A stretch of 64,000 nt of DNA from Apibacter muscae (GCF_007845635.1 NZ_SELG01000035.1:61863-125862); one strand, 5' to 3'; shown: positions 10,004-19,556, counted from the stretch's first letter. Program-made: numbers and translations. Notes: generated from the letters alone by a model not told the origin.

Positions 10004-11314
10004 TTATAAATTATCTAAAAATTTACGAATTAAGGCAATTAATTGGTTATAACCATACAAGGAAACAGAATTATCATAAATATCATGATACCCACTTTTT
10101 CCTCCTAAAGTATAGATATAAAAAGAGGGTACCTGTTTATTATAGAAAGGACAATGATCGCTATTGCACGCACTCCCTCTAGTTTTAACTTCTTTTAAGT
10201 AATTATATTTATAATTGATAGATTCTAAAAGATTAAATTGTTTAGGAAATTCTTTACCATTTACTACTTGTATACCTTCTTCTCCTGTTCCGACCATATC
10301 AAAATTTATTAGAAATTTAATTTTATTTAGGTCAATCAGTGGATGTGCTACAAAGTATTGTGATCCTTTTAAACCTGCTTCTTCCCCTCCAAAAGCTATA
10401 AAAAAAGTGGTGAATTTTGGTTTCTCTTTAGTGTATATCTTAGCCATAGATAATAGAAATGCAATACCACTAGCATTATCATTTGCTCCCGGAAAAATAG
10501 TATTACCAATTTTACCTAAATGATCATAGTGAGCAGTTAAAACCACTAAACTATCTGAACGCTCTCCAGGAATATATCCTACCAAATTTTGAGATTCAAA
10601 TTTAGGATCAAAATTTGTTTTTAAATCAATATCAACTTCATCAATATTTTCTGGAACCGATTGACTATTAATAAATAAATTTACAGTTGAGGTTTGAACT
10701 GGACTTAACGAATGAATAAATCTTGAGGATGTTTGTTCAATTGCCAAAGGAATATTAATTTCCTCTAATTCTCCATTACTAATTAATTGTGGTATTTCTC
10801 TATAAAATTGATTAGCCGTATTTTCTCTTGTACTCAAATTTTCAATGAACCGAACATCAGGAAAAACGACCGGTTTATGGTTCAATCTTTGCATCTCAAG
10901 ATCAAAGTATGAACGATCTCCCCATTCAAACAAACTATCAATTACTGCAGTATTAAATGGTAATGGTTTAAACGTACCCTTTAAGGAGGGAGACCCTGAA
11001 CCTACCAAATAATCAATCCCTAGCGTAAGTTGTTTATCATTTATTTTCAATGAGCAATCTTCAATAATATTTACTGGATAAGTAAATGTTTGAAAATAGC
11101 TATCCCCTAATTTTAATACTCCAATTTTTTCAAACTGATTGACAATTTCATTCGCAGCTTTTTTCATTCCATCATCGACATAACCTCTACCTGAAAATTC
11201 AGGAGAGGTCAGTTTATTTATTACTTGCAAAGCATATTCTTTAGGAGTTTGAGAATATAGAGCTGAATTAAAACTTATTAAAATTATTAAACATAGTATA
11301 TTTAAAATTCTCAC
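10004..11314 (-). CDS. Secreted M28-family zinc aminopeptidase
   Basis: A signal peptide (MRILNILCLIILISF... ending near YSQ) is followed by a middle region without recognisable motifs and a C-terminal M28 catalytic domain. TAHYDHLGK carries the first zinc ligands, PGANDNASG the bridging Asp, FGGEEAGLKGSQ the catalytic Glu pair, and SDHCPFYNKQVP plus GYHDIYDN the final ligands. At 436 aa it fits the extracellular aminopeptidases of Bacteroidota. The 228-aa gene upstream ends 27 bp before it, so the two are probably one transcript. Its likely role is peptide scavenging in the periplasm or outside. Confidence 0.85.
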   Translation of the reverse strand: MRILNILCLIILISFNSALYSQTPKEYALQVINKLTSPEFSGRGYVDDGMKKAANEIVNQFEKIGVLKLGDSYFQTFTYPVNIIEDCSLKINDKQLTLGIDYLVGSGSPSLKGTFKPLPFNTAVIDSLFEWGDRSYFDLEMQRLNHKPVVFPDVRFIENLSTRENTANQFYREIPQLISNGELEEINIPLAIEQTSSRFIHSLSPVQTSTVNLFINSQSVPENIDEVDIDLKTNFDPKFESQNLVGYIPGERSDSLVVLTAHYDHLGKIGNTIFPGANDNASGIAFLLSMAKIYTKEKPKFTTFFIAFGGEEAGLKGSQYFVAHPLIDLNKIKFLINFDMVGTGEEGIQVVNGKEFPKQFNLLESINYKYNYLKEVKTRGSACNSDHCPFYNKQVPSFYIYTLGGKSGYHDIYDNSVSLYGYNQLIALIRKFLDNL

Positions 11315-11341
11315 AATTTTTTTTATAAAAATATAACTTTT

Positions 11342-12028
11342 TTATAAAACTCTAGTTCTTAAGGATTCCAATATATTAACAACAATATTTGTTTTTGGAT
11401 TAGAGTCTGTAGGTTCCACAGTTATTTCTCCAGTAGCATTATTATATTTAAAAATTAAACCCACATTAGATGTTATTACATTTGCTTGAGGAAAATCAAT
11501 AGTCACTTGCATTTTATCCGCTGAATATCTAATATTTGGAGCTCCTACCTGAGTTAAATCATTCGCTCCTGAAGCTAAATTTGAAAGAACAAAGCCAGAA
11601 GCGTTACCAAAGGCTATAGTACCAAATAAGGTTGCTTGACTTTGAGCTGCTAGAGATATGTTGGTACTAAATGTGAATCTTGCAATAGCATATTTATCAG
11701 ACAAAGATACAATTGGGAATGCATTTTTAGAATTAACAGGAATTAAAATTTGTTGGTCAAAGGTAGTATAATAAATCCCCCCAGTACTGTTGGCTTTATA
11801 TAAATACCCATTAGGATCAATCATAACATTAACCCCCTTAGAATAATCGATTTGTGTATATTCTTTTGTTCTCCTATCTTTAATGTTTAATCTTACTTCT
11901 GGTATTTCTAAATTACCTTGAACGTCTAAATTTGCCAAAGGTTGATCTGTATTAATACCTACTTGCGCTTTTATATTAGTTAAAATAATAAAGAAAAATA
12001 TTAATATTTTAAAGTTTTTTGATTTCAT
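11342..12028 (-). CDS. Secreted tail-fibre-like protein of unknown function
   Basis: 228 aa with a signal peptide (hydrophobic residues about 8-20, mature part QVGIN). The start VGINTDQPLANLDVQG is the motif found at the head of many flavobacterial secreted proteins that resemble phage tail fibres or collagen-like stalks. The remainder is predicted beta-rich with no catalytic motif that I recognise. A TAnnTTTG box lies about 43 bases upstream. It shares this N-terminal style with the 593-aa protein at 21828-23609. Confidence 0.65.
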   Translation of the reverse strand: MKSKNFKILIFFFIILTNIKAQVGINTDQPLANLDVQGNLEIPEVRLNIKDRRTKEYTQIDYSKGVNVMIDPNGYLYKANSTGGIYYTTFDQQILIPVNSKNAFPIVSLSDKYAIARFTFSTNISLAAQSQATLFGTIAFGNASGFVLSNLASGANDLTQVGAPNIRYSADKMQVTIDFPQANVITSNVGLIFKYNNATGEITVEPTDSNPKTNIVVNILESLRTRVL

Positions 12029-12071
12029 TTTATTTAATAATTTTAAGTTTAAAATATTTATTTAATTCGTG

Positions 12072-12079
12072 CAAATATA
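12072..12079 (-). promoter_or_regulatory. TAnnTTTG promoter box for the 228-aa / M28 pair
   Basis: Reads TATATTTG on the minus strand, about 43 bases before the start at 12028. Confidence 0.45.
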
Positions 12080-12265
12080 ATAAGTGTAATTTAATATTAA
12101 ATAACCCAAACAACCACTTCAATACACAAAAAATTCACCTATTAAATAAAATGATATTCATATTTAGCTCAATTAATATACATATAGAAAACAACTAAAT
12201 TATATTGATATAAATATATGTGAATTTTCTATTAATAATTATTATTTTTTTTTTTTTGTTTTTAC

Positions 12266-12273
12266 TACTTTTG
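12266..12273 (+). promoter_or_regulatory. TAnnTTTG promoter box for the M23 peptidase gene
   Basis: TACTTTTG lies 24 bases before the ATG at 12298 and inside the longer open frame that begins at 12220. It therefore supports the shorter gene. Confidence 0.5.
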
Positions 12274-12297
12274 ATTTTTAAATCAATTAAAAATTTA

Positions 12298-13956
12298 ATG
12301 AAAAAAATTGCTCTAATTACTTTTTTTCTTTCAAAACTGTTAATTTCACAAGATTTTCCTAAAGATTTTAGATCTCCCGTTCAAATTCCTATCTCACTAT
12401 CTGGAAATTTCGGTGAATTAAGAAACAATCACTTTCATGCTGGTATAGACATTAGAACCCAACAAAGAATTGGTTTAAAAGTTTTAGCGCCTAAAGATGG
12501 TTATGTTTCAAGAATAAAAATTTCGCCTTATGGATATGGCAAAGCTGTTTATATAGATCATCCCAATGGATATACTACCGTTTATGGGCATTTAAGTGAA
12601 CTCATAGGGGATATCAACACAAAAGCTAGAGAGGAACAGTATAAAAAACAAAATTATTCTATTGACTTATATTTAAAACCGAATGAACTACCGGTTACTG
12701 AAGGTGATCTAATTGCTCTTACTGGAAACACAGGAGGTTCCGGGGGGCCTCATTTGCATTTTGAAGTTCGAGATACTAAAACTGAAGAAATTTTAAATCC
12801 CTTTTTATTTGGGTTTGATATAGCAGATAATGTTCCCCCACAAATTAATGGTACATGGATCTATCCTATTGATGGAATTGTGAATGGAAGCAAAGAAAAA
12901 ATAATGGTTTCACAAGGCGGGAATTATTTAGCAGTTGGGAAAATTGGTTTTGGAATTAAAACCTATGATAAACAAAATGCATCTAATAACCTAAATGGAA
13001 TATATTTTATTAAGACTTATGTCAACGATGAACTTATTTCTGAATATAAAGCAAATAGACATTCTTTTGATGAAAGTAGAGCTATTAATGCAACAATAGA
13101 CTATAAAGAAAGATTAAATAAAAATAGTTGGATTTATAGGACTTACTTACTTCCCGGAAATACCTTACAGATGTATGAACAAACCAAAAACAAGGGCATC
13201 GTTGAAATAGAATCTGGTAAAAATTATTCTATCAAACTCGTAGCTGGAGATTTTGCAGGAAATACAACTACTAAATCATTTACAGTCCAAGGAATTGGTA
13301 ATATAACCACCTCTGCAAAACCTGTTCAAGGAAAATATGTTGTTGAAATTCTAAAACCATTAGAAATCAAAGAGAATGGTATTCATATTAAATTTAATCA
13401 AGGTTCCTTTTATGAAAATATTGATTTTGATTTTCAACCTTTAGAAATCAATAAATTCAAAATCCATAATTCATCTGTACCTTTACATAAAGCTTTTGAA
13501 TTAATTATAAAACCTAATTGGTCTACTTTAGATAAGAATAAAGCCGAGCATTATGTAATTTTTAGACAATCCAACTATGGTCCAGCGAAAAAGCAATACT
13601 TGCCAACCACCTATAAAAATGGATTTTTCACTGCATTCCCTAAAGACTTAGGAGAATTTTCTTTGGTTTTAGATGATATACCGCCAACGATTACTTCTCC
13701 AATGTTAACTAAATCTAAGCAAGTTGGAAAAAAACTAAGTTTTATCATTAAAGATGCAGAATCAGGAATTAAAAGCTATGATGTATGGATTGATGGTAAA
13801 TGGATATTGGCTGAATATGAATATAAACAGAACAGTTTATTCATTCCAGACTTATCAAAAGAAGGAATTGATAAAGGATTTCATGAAGTTGAAGTTAGAG
13901 TAATGGATGAGGCGAACAATTTAAAAATTTACAAAAATAATTTTGAGAAGCTTTAA
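12298..13956 (+). CDS. Secreted M23-family (LytM-like) metallopeptidase
   Basis: Predicted periplasmic peptidase acting on peptidoglycan cross-links. The zinc site is complete: NHFHAGIDIR gives the first His and Asp, and PHLHFEVRD gives the HxH pair; YGHLSE is also present. I start it at the ATG at 12298 because this gives a clean signal peptide (MKKIALITFFLSKLLIS then QDFP) and a promoter box lies just upstream; the frame is open from 12220, but that would bury the promoter and signal peptide. After the peptidase domain, about 350 residues of beta-rich sequence follow. Its end overlaps the TonB receptor gene by 14 bases, implying coupled translation. Confidence 0.87.
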   Translation: MKKIALITFFLSKLLISQDFPKDFRSPVQIPISLSGNFGELRNNHFHAGIDIRTQQRIGLKVLAPKDGYVSRIKISPYGYGKAVYIDHPNGYTTVYGHLSELIGDINTKAREEQYKKQNYSIDLYLKPNELPVTEGDLIALTGNTGGSGGPHLHFEVRDTKTEEILNPFLFGFDIADNVPPQINGTWIYPIDGIVNGSKEKIMVSQGGNYLAVGKIGFGIKTYDKQNASNNLNGIYFIKTYVNDELISEYKANRHSFDESRAINATIDYKERLNKNSWIYRTYLLPGNTLQMYEQTKNKGIVEIESGKNYSIKLVAGDFAGNTTTKSFTVQGIGNITTSAKPVQGKYVVEILKPLEIKENGIHIKFNQGSFYENIDFDFQPLEINKFKIHNSSVPLHKAFELIIKPNWSTLDKNKAEHYVIFRQSNYGPAKKQYLPTTYKNGFFTAFPKDLGEFSLVLDDIPPTITSPMLTKSKQVGKKLSFIIKDAESGIKSYDVWIDGKWILAEYEYKQNSLFIPDLSKEGIDKGFHEVEVRVMDEANNLKIYKNNFEKL

Positions 13957-16408
13957 AAAAAAACTAACCCTTTGTTTCTCTATAATTACAGTTTGTTTAT
14001 GGAGCCAATCCATAACATTGTCTGGTAAAATTATAGATAAAGAAGGAAAACCTTTAATAGGGGCAAAAATATCAATTACAGATTCAACCATACAATATTC
14101 GGATAGCCTCGGCTTATATTCTATAGCTATTCCGAAAGATAGAAGTTTTACTATTTCCATTCAAAAAAATAATTTTGAACCTGTTGAAAAAATTATAGAG
14201 TCAACTAGTATTAACTTAACTCAAAATTTTTCACTTGCCTCTTTAGTAAATAACGATAAAATAGAATATCATTCATCTTTAGAACCGGTAATATTTGTTG
14301 GTAAAAAACAACCTTCAGATTTAACTTCTGTTGAGCTAGATGTCTCCCATCTAAATTATATGCCAAGTTTAGGCTCTGGTGTTGAAGGTTTGCTAAACAC
14401 TTTTGCAGTGAGTACCGCTAGCGAATTAAGTTCTAATTATAGAGTTAGAGGTGGAAATTATGATGAAAATTTAGTATACATTAACGGAGTAGAAATCTAC
14501 CGACCATTAACATTAAGAAGCGGACAACAGGAAGGTATGAGCATTATAAACCCCAATATGGTGTCTACGATAAATTTTTCTGCCGGCGGATTTGAATCCA
14601 GATACGGAGATAAAATGTCTAGCGTTTTAGATATTACTTATAAGCTTCCTAAAAAATTTGAAACCTCTCTGGAAGCTAGTTTATTAGGTGGGGGTATAAC
14701 TTTGGGTTTTGTTGACAATAAAGACCAAAATAAACAAAAGCTCACCGGTATAGTAGGTGCTAGATATAGAAATACCAACTTAATATTAAATACCTTTGAC
14801 GGAGATACAAATTTCAATCCCGAGTATTTTGATGTTCAAACCTTTGTACAATATAAAATTTCTTCCCTTTGGAAATTGTCTTTCTTAGGAAACTACTCTT
14901 CTAACCACTTTAAAATGGAACCTAAATCTAGAGAAGTAGAGTTTGGTACTCTAAATAATCCAATTCATCTGAATGTAACCTATCAAGGAGATGAAAAAGA
15001 TAAATACCAAACGATGAATGGTACATTAGCATTGCAATTTAACCCTAATGCAAAATGGGCATTTAATCTGGATACTTATGCTTTTCATTCTAAAGAAAAA
15101 GAATCTTTTGATATTACTTCTGCCTATCGTTTATACGAAAATGATACCGAAACCGGAAGCTCCATTCCTACATTTGGAATTGGTGGACAGGTAGACCATG
15201 GAAGAAATAATTTAGATTTGCTCGTGGCTGGCTTACACCTCAAAACTAAGTATAAAATTTCCTTAAACTCAAATCTTGAAGCAGGTATTCAATACCAAAG
15301 AGAAGACACAAGAAATTTAAAAAATGAATGGCAAGTACTAGATTCATTAGGCTATTCAATTCCCAGAAAATTCTTTCCACCAGGGGAAATAGATAATTCA
15401 GATTTAGTACTAAACTATCACACAACTTCTAACAACCATTTAAAAGCAAATAGAATTACCGGATATTTACAATACACCACTAAATTTTTATTAAAAGATG
15501 ATACACGTGTATTAATCAATACAGGGATAAGAGGTACTTATTGGGATTTTAACGGAGAAACTAACCTAAGCCCACGGGCACAAATAGCTATTAAACCTTC
15601 TTGGAATCTAGATATGCTTTTTCGCTTCGCAACAGGCTTTTATTATCAACCTCCTTTTTATAAAGAAGCTATGCGTTTAGACGGAACTTTAAATAAAAAT
15701 ATTAAATCTCAACGTTCCTTACATTTTATTGTAGGGAATGATTTTGAGTTTAAAATGTTCAAGAATCGTCCCTTTAAACTAACTACAGAAATTTACTATA
15801 AAAAAATGGACAATCTTATTCCTTATTTTATAGATAACGTAAGAGTAATTTATACCGGTGAAAATAATTCCAAAGGATACGCCTATGGTATTGATGCAAG
15901 ACTAAATGGTGAATTTGTGCCAGGGGCAGAATCTTGGTTTTCCATTTCTTACGGAAGAACTGAAGAAAATATTGATGGAAGAGGTTATATACCCCGCCCT
16001 ACAGATCCACGATTAAAGTTAGGATTATTTTTCCAAGATTATATGAAAATTTATCCGCAGTTAAAAGCCAGCGTTAATTTAGTCTACGCTTCAGGTTTAC
16101 CCAACGGTGCTCCCTTGTTTACCGATCCCTATCAATACCAAACCAAGCTTTCTGACTATAAACGGGCGGATATAGGTTTAACCTACGTTTTTGTGGATCA
16201 ATTTTTAAATAAAGCGAAAAAAGGTTCAACTTGGGAAAAATTTAAAGATTTTTCTATAGGGTTAGAAATTTTTAATGTTTTTGATATCAAAAATACAATT
16301 AGTAACCAATGGATCAGAGATATTAATAGCCCCCAGACTATATACTATGCCGTGCCAAATAAATTAACTGGACGATTTTTTAACCTAAAACTTAACGCAA
16401 GATTTTAA
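13943..16408 (+). CDS. TonB-dependent outer-membrane receptor with carboxypeptidase-like N-domain
   Basis: Outer-membrane beta-barrel transporter energised by TonB. After a signal peptide (LCFSIITVCLWS) come a CarboxypepD_reg-like domain (LSGKIIDKEGKPLIGAKI, about residues 25-100), a plug (SNYRVRGGNYDENLVYINGV; INFSAGGFESRYGDKMSSVL) and a barrel ending in Phe (LKLNARF), as outer-membrane insertion requires. At 821 aa it is of normal size. No in-frame ATG exists near the N-terminus; the TTG at 13943 lies within the last codons of the M23 gene, so translation is probably coupled. The ligand is not apparent, and no SusD partner is adjacent. Confidence 0.87.
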   Translation: MRSFKKKLTLCFSIITVCLWSQSITLSGKIIDKEGKPLIGAKISITDSTIQYSDSLGLYSIAIPKDRSFTISIQKNNFEPVEKIIESTSINLTQNFSLASLVNNDKIEYHSSLEPVIFVGKKQPSDLTSVELDVSHLNYMPSLGSGVEGLLNTFAVSTASELSSNYRVRGGNYDENLVYINGVEIYRPLTLRSGQQEGMSIINPNMVSTINFSAGGFESRYGDKMSSVLDITYKLPKKFETSLEASLLGGGITLGFVDNKDQNKQKLTGIVGARYRNTNLILNTFDGDTNFNPEYFDVQTFVQYKISSLWKLSFLGNYSSNHFKMEPKSREVEFGTLNNPIHLNVTYQGDEKDKYQTMNGTLALQFNPNAKWAFNLDTYAFHSKEKESFDITSAYRLYENDTETGSSIPTFGIGGQVDHGRNNLDLLVAGLHLKTKYKISLNSNLEAGIQYQREDTRNLKNEWQVLDSLGYSIPRKFFPPGEIDNSDLVLNYHTTSNNHLKANRITGYLQYTTKFLLKDDTRVLINTGIRGTYWDFNGETNLSPRAQIAIKPSWNLDMLFRFATGFYYQPPFYKEAMRLDGTLNKNIKSQRSLHFIVGNDFEFKMFKNRPFKLTTEIYYKKMDNLIPYFIDNVRVIYTGENNSKGYAYGIDARLNGEFVPGAESWFSISYGRTEENIDGRGYIPRPTDPRLKLGLFFQDYMKIYPQLKASVNLVYASGLPNGAPLFTDPYQYQTKLSDYKRADIGLTYVFVDQFLNKAKKGSTWEKFKDFSIGLEIFNVFDIKNTISNQWIRDINSPQTIYYAVPNKLTGRFFNLKLNARF

Positions 16409-16426
16409 TGGAATCATGAAAAAGCA

Positions 16427-16684
16427 CTAAATACGGATAGCCCTGATTAAAGGTTTTAAAGTATCTAGCTGATTGTTTATAATGTATTTATTAGAGACTT
16501 GTCTATCAGTATTTATAGCATCATTTAAGTTTTGAAGTTTTAAAATATTATTTTCTATTACATATTTCCCTTTGTAATAGCATTGATAATGGTTATCTCT
16601 AACAACAATTTGGTAATTGTTGTTCTTAAACATCTCTAAACTATAATTTTTTTTTATAAGTTGATAATTTAGAGATTGTATCAA
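16427..16684 (-). CDS. Small hypothetical protein, probably the frameshifted C-terminal half of the 111-aa membrane protein
   Basis: An 85-codon frame containing YSLEMFKNNNYQIVVRDN and YYKGKYVIENNILKL, a pattern seen in the soluble tails of small Bacteroidota membrane proteins. Its first 15 codons overlap the end of the 111-aa frame, and the two frames meet at a run of nine A (T9 at 16647-16655). Removing one A would join them as ...KLSTYKKNYSLEMF..., making one protein of about 190 aa. It is either a broken gene, a slippery site, or two overlapping genes. No function is recognised. Confidence 0.5.
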   Translation of the reverse strand: MIQSLNYQLIKKNYSLEMFKNNNYQIVVRDNHYQCYYKGKYVIENNILKLQNLNDAINTDRQVSNKYIINNQLDTLKPLIRAIRI

Positions 16685-16976
16685 ATCTATACAAGGGCTT
16701 TTGATTGGTAGCTAAATATCCAATAATTAAACTAATAATTAAAATAGATAATAAAGTTAAAACTATTTTATTTGTAATACTATAGTCACTTTTAAATGTA
16801 TCTGTAATATATAGAATTATTAGGTTTATAATTGTTAATATACCAATCAAAGGAATTACAAAAATATTTACATAAATATCACTGCAATAGTCTCCAAACC
16901 TTTTAGTTAGCAAAAAAATGATACTAAAAAGTAGTATAAGTGTAAAATATTTTAAAATAATTTTTAATAGTATCAT
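16641..16976 (-). CDS. Small membrane protein of unknown function (possible N-terminal half of a frameshifted gene)
   Basis: 111 aa with three hydrophobic segments (about residues 5-24, 34-57 and 69-89) and a short tail that runs into a nine-A tract and then a stop. See the 85-aa frame that follows: losing one A would extend this protein into that reading frame. It sits among other small hypothetical membrane proteins between the TonB receptor and the DUF2797 gene. No family is recognised. Confidence 0.5.
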   Translation of the reverse strand: MILLKIILKYFTLILLFSIIFLLTKRFGDYCSDIYVNIFVIPLIGILTIINLIILYITDTFKSDYSITNKIVLTLLSILIISLIIGYLATNQKPLYRFDTISKLSTYKKKL

Positions 16977-16998
16977 TGTAAGTCACATATGAAAGTTT

Positions 16999-17547
16999 CT
17001 ATAAGATTAAAGAATTATTATTTATTTCGTATATAACTCTTTCTCCCATCATTGTTGTTACATAGCCCATTATTACCACTTTTTTTCTCTCTTCATGAAT
17101 GTTATAAATAGCATCGATGGAGCAATCATAGGGAATGAAGATCCAAACAGTTTTACTTTCGTTAGGCTCAAGTTGTTTAATATATTTTTCATCACAACCC
17201 TGAATTTTAATATTTTCTATAGTTTCTTGGCTTTTATTAATTATAGTAAGCTGTATCGTATTTAATAATATTAAAAATCCAATTTCATAAATTTTAGCTA
17301 TTGGGATATTAAGAAAGATAATTAAAATTGTGATAACAATTTTCTTTCTCCCATCTTTTCTAACAAATAATTTATATAATAATAATATTAAAAAGGATAA
17401 ATTAATAATTAACATTATTAAAACTAAAAAATAACTAAAGAAAGCCCAATTATCAGATAAAGTTAAGGTAAATACAGCAAATAAAATCGTTCCTAAAATA
17501 AAGGAAATTAAAGCTATATTTCTTCCGATTTTATTTATATCATTCAC
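16999..17547 (-). CDS. Hypothetical inner-membrane protein
   Basis: 182 aa with three hydrophobic helices (about residues 11-32, 34-60 and 69-100) and a C-terminal soluble domain of about 80 residues containing IKIQGCDEKYIKQLEPNE, probably a small beta domain outside the membrane. It lies 22 bp upstream of the 111-aa membrane protein on the same strand. I do not recognise the family. Confidence 0.6.
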   Translation of the reverse strand: MNDINKIGRNIALISFILGTILFAVFTLTLSDNWAFFSYFLVLIMLIINLSFLILLLYKLFVRKDGRKKIVITILIIFLNIPIAKIYEIGFLILLNTIQLTIINKSQETIENIKIQGCDEKYIKQLEPNESKTVWIFIPYDCSIDAIYNIHEERKKVVIMGYVTTMMGERVIYEINNNSLIL

Positions 17548-17592
17548 AGTAAAATTTCATATATAGATTAATTAAGGTCAAAAAAGCATAAA

Positions 17593-18384
17593 TTAAAATT
17601 CTAAGTCTATGGCAAAGCCTTCATGGCTACGAATATTAAATGCTAAATGATTTTCAAACAACCAATATTGCCCTTTAATACCGATTAATTTTCCTTCAAA
17701 TTCAGGAACTTTCTTTAAATTCACTGAAGTTATTTTTAATGGATATTGTACAATAGGATATTTTAGGTGAATCAATTCTGATTCTTCTAAATAATATTTT
17801 TGAAGGAAATCAGGAATATTATCTTTTAGTTCATCTTTTTTCTTTTCTAAATCAAAAAAAGAAGCTTCCGATTGTAACATTTTTCTATAGTTAGTTTTAT
17901 CAGAAATTTTTTCTTTTAAAGCAACTTCAATCAATCCAGCCTCATATCTGTTTTCTGTTTCAGCCAATGGAATTGCATATTCAGCTCCCTGATCAATCCA
18001 GCGGGTAGGAATTTGAGACTTTCTGGTAACTCCTACCTTCATTCCTCCCGTGTTTGCTAAATAAACTACATGAGGTTGCAACTGCACTTTAGATTCATAG
18101 GATAAATTCCGGTCTTCTTCTCCTAAATGTGCTTTAGAAAGCTCAGGCCTTACCACCCACTCTCCCGTATGTGGAGAAGAAAAATAACATTTTTCACAAA
18201 AACCCATCGCAAAAATTTCAACATAATTTTCGCATTCTAAACATTGACAATGGTTAAATTTTACCTTGATATTTTTATTAAGAAGCTGATTTACTGAGAT
18301 AATTTCTTCTTCAAAATTTAGATAATAGTGTATAGGATTATCCAATTCAGTCACCATTTTGGTAAGCAGCCCTGTAATTTTCAT
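17593..18384 (-). CDS. DUF2797 family protein
   Basis: 263 aa, cytosolic. The N-terminal half holds cysteine pairs (CQCLECENYVEIFAMGFC, then CYF), a likely zinc-ribbon. The middle carries HVVYLANTGGMKVGVTRKSQ and PTRWIDQGAEYAIPLAETENRYEAG, the conserved block of DUF2797, which resembles a GIY-YIG nuclease fold. Whether it has nuclease activity is unknown. It is divergent from the RNA ligase gene, with about 150 bp between the starts. A near-consensus box (TAACTTTA on the minus strand) lies a short distance upstream of its start. Confidence 0.8.
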   Translation of the reverse strand: MKITGLLTKMVTELDNPIHYYLNFEEEIISVNQLLNKNIKVKFNHCQCLECENYVEIFAMGFCEKCYFSSPHTGEWVVRPELSKAHLGEEDRNLSYESKVQLQPHVVYLANTGGMKVGVTRKSQIPTRWIDQGAEYAIPLAETENRYEAGLIEVALKEKISDKTNYRKMLQSEASFFDLEKKKDELKDNIPDFLQKYYLEESELIHLKYPIVQYPLKITSVNLKKVPEFEGKLIGIKGQYWLFENHLAFNIRSHEGFAIDLEF

Positions 18385-18497
18385 AGAATTTAATTGCTAA
18401 AGTTATATTTATGAGTAAATATACAGCTTATCACTAAATTGTATAAAAAAATTATAGAATCAATGGCTCCACGCAAATAAACCGCGTACCTCCTTAA

Positions 18498-18505
18498 TAA
18501 CTTTG
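18498..18505 (+). promoter_or_regulatory. TAnnTTTG promoter box for the RNA ligase
   Basis: TAACTTTG lies 28 bases before the ATG at 18533. Confidence 0.5.
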
Positions 18506-18532
18506 TTACTTTTAAACTAAAAATTATTTTTC

Positions 18533-19549
18533 ATGTTTTCAAAAGATAGATTAGAACAAGCCATAAAGGATGGTTGGATCCAAGTACAAAAACATCCAGA
18601 ATATCCATGGTACATATATAATTATACACAAAAAACTCAATATGAGAAACATTGGAATGAATTAACGTTGAGTTGCAGAGGATTAATTTTAAATGAAAAC
18701 TATGAGATCGTCGCACGACCCTTGCCCAAATTTTTTAATTTTGAAGAACTGAATGAACATCAGATCCCAAAGCTAGGTTTTGAAGTTTTTGAGAAATTAG
18801 ATGGTTCTTTAGGTATTCTCTATTGGGTAGATAATAAACCCTATATTGCTACCCGAGGTTCTTTCACTAGCTTACAAGCAAAAAAGGCAAATGAATTGCT
18901 ACACACTAAGTATAAAAACTTTATAAAAAACTTAAACCCCAGAAACACTTATTTATTTGAAATCATTTATCCTGAAAACAGAATTGTTGTAAACTATGGA
19001 AGTAGAGAAGAATTAGTACTTTTAGTCGTTATAGAAACTTCAACAGGCAAAGAACTTTCCATGGATGACTTAGGATTCGCCAGAGCTAAAAGAATTTTTG
19101 GTATTAACTCTATGGAGGATATAAATAAACATTACGATCTATTAAATGAAGGCTTTGTTATCAAATTTTCCAACGGATTTAGAATAAAAGCTAAATTTCC
19201 TGAATATATTCGTTTGCATAAAATAATTACAGAAGTATCATCTATAAGCCTATGGGAAGATTTAAAAAATGGTAAACCTTTGGAAGATTTATTAAAAAAT
19301 ATTCCTGACGAAATATTCCAATGGGTGAAAGAAAAAAGAAACCAACTCATAGACCATTATTTAGAAATTGAAAATCAATGTAAAAAAGATTTTAAAATTC
19401 TAAATTCTCGTAAAGAAACGGCTAGTTATTTCCTTACATGCTCCTATCCAAAAGTTTTATTTTCAATGCTTGATAGACGTGACTATAGTCCAATTATATG
19501 GAAAATAATTAAACCTGACTTTGAAAAACCTTTGACTAATAAATTTTAA
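18533..19549 (+). CDS. T4 Rnl1-like RNA ligase
   Basis: ATP-dependent RNA ligase that seals 5'-phosphate and 3'-hydroxyl RNA ends through a lysyl-AMP intermediate. Motif I is EKLDGS with the nucleotidyl lysine at Lys88. SCRGLIL (around 47-53) is the upstream conserved Arg-Gly segment. YLFEIIYPENRIVVNY matches the motif III region. NEGFVIKF matches motif IV and RIKAKFPEY motif V. At 338 aa it is close to phage T4 Rnl1 in size. No polynucleotide kinase or anticodon nuclease is adjacent, so its substrate in the cell is unknown. Possible roles are tRNA repair after damage by ribotoxins, or phage defence. Confidence 0.85.
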   Translation: MFSKDRLEQAIKDGWIQVQKHPEYPWYIYNYTQKTQYEKHWNELTLSCRGLILNENYEIVARPLPKFFNFEELNEHQIPKLGFEVFEKLDGSLGILYWVDNKPYIATRGSFTSLQAKKANELLHTKYKNFIKNLNPRNTYLFEIIYPENRIVVNYGSREELVLLVVIETSTGKELSMDDLGFARAKRIFGINSMEDINKHYDLLNEGFVIKFSNGFRIKAKFPEYIRLHKIITEVSSISLWEDLKNGKPLEDLLKNIPDEIFQWVKEKRNQLIDHYLEIENQCKKDFKILNSRKETASYFLTCSYPKVLFSMLDRRDYSPIIWKIIKPDFEKPLTNKF

Positions 19550-19556
19550 ATAAGTC

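Noticed and set aside
12220..12297. N-terminal extension of the M23 peptidase
   Set aside because: It encodes a run of Phe and Leu from a T tract, covers the promoter box, and the signal peptide begins at 12298.
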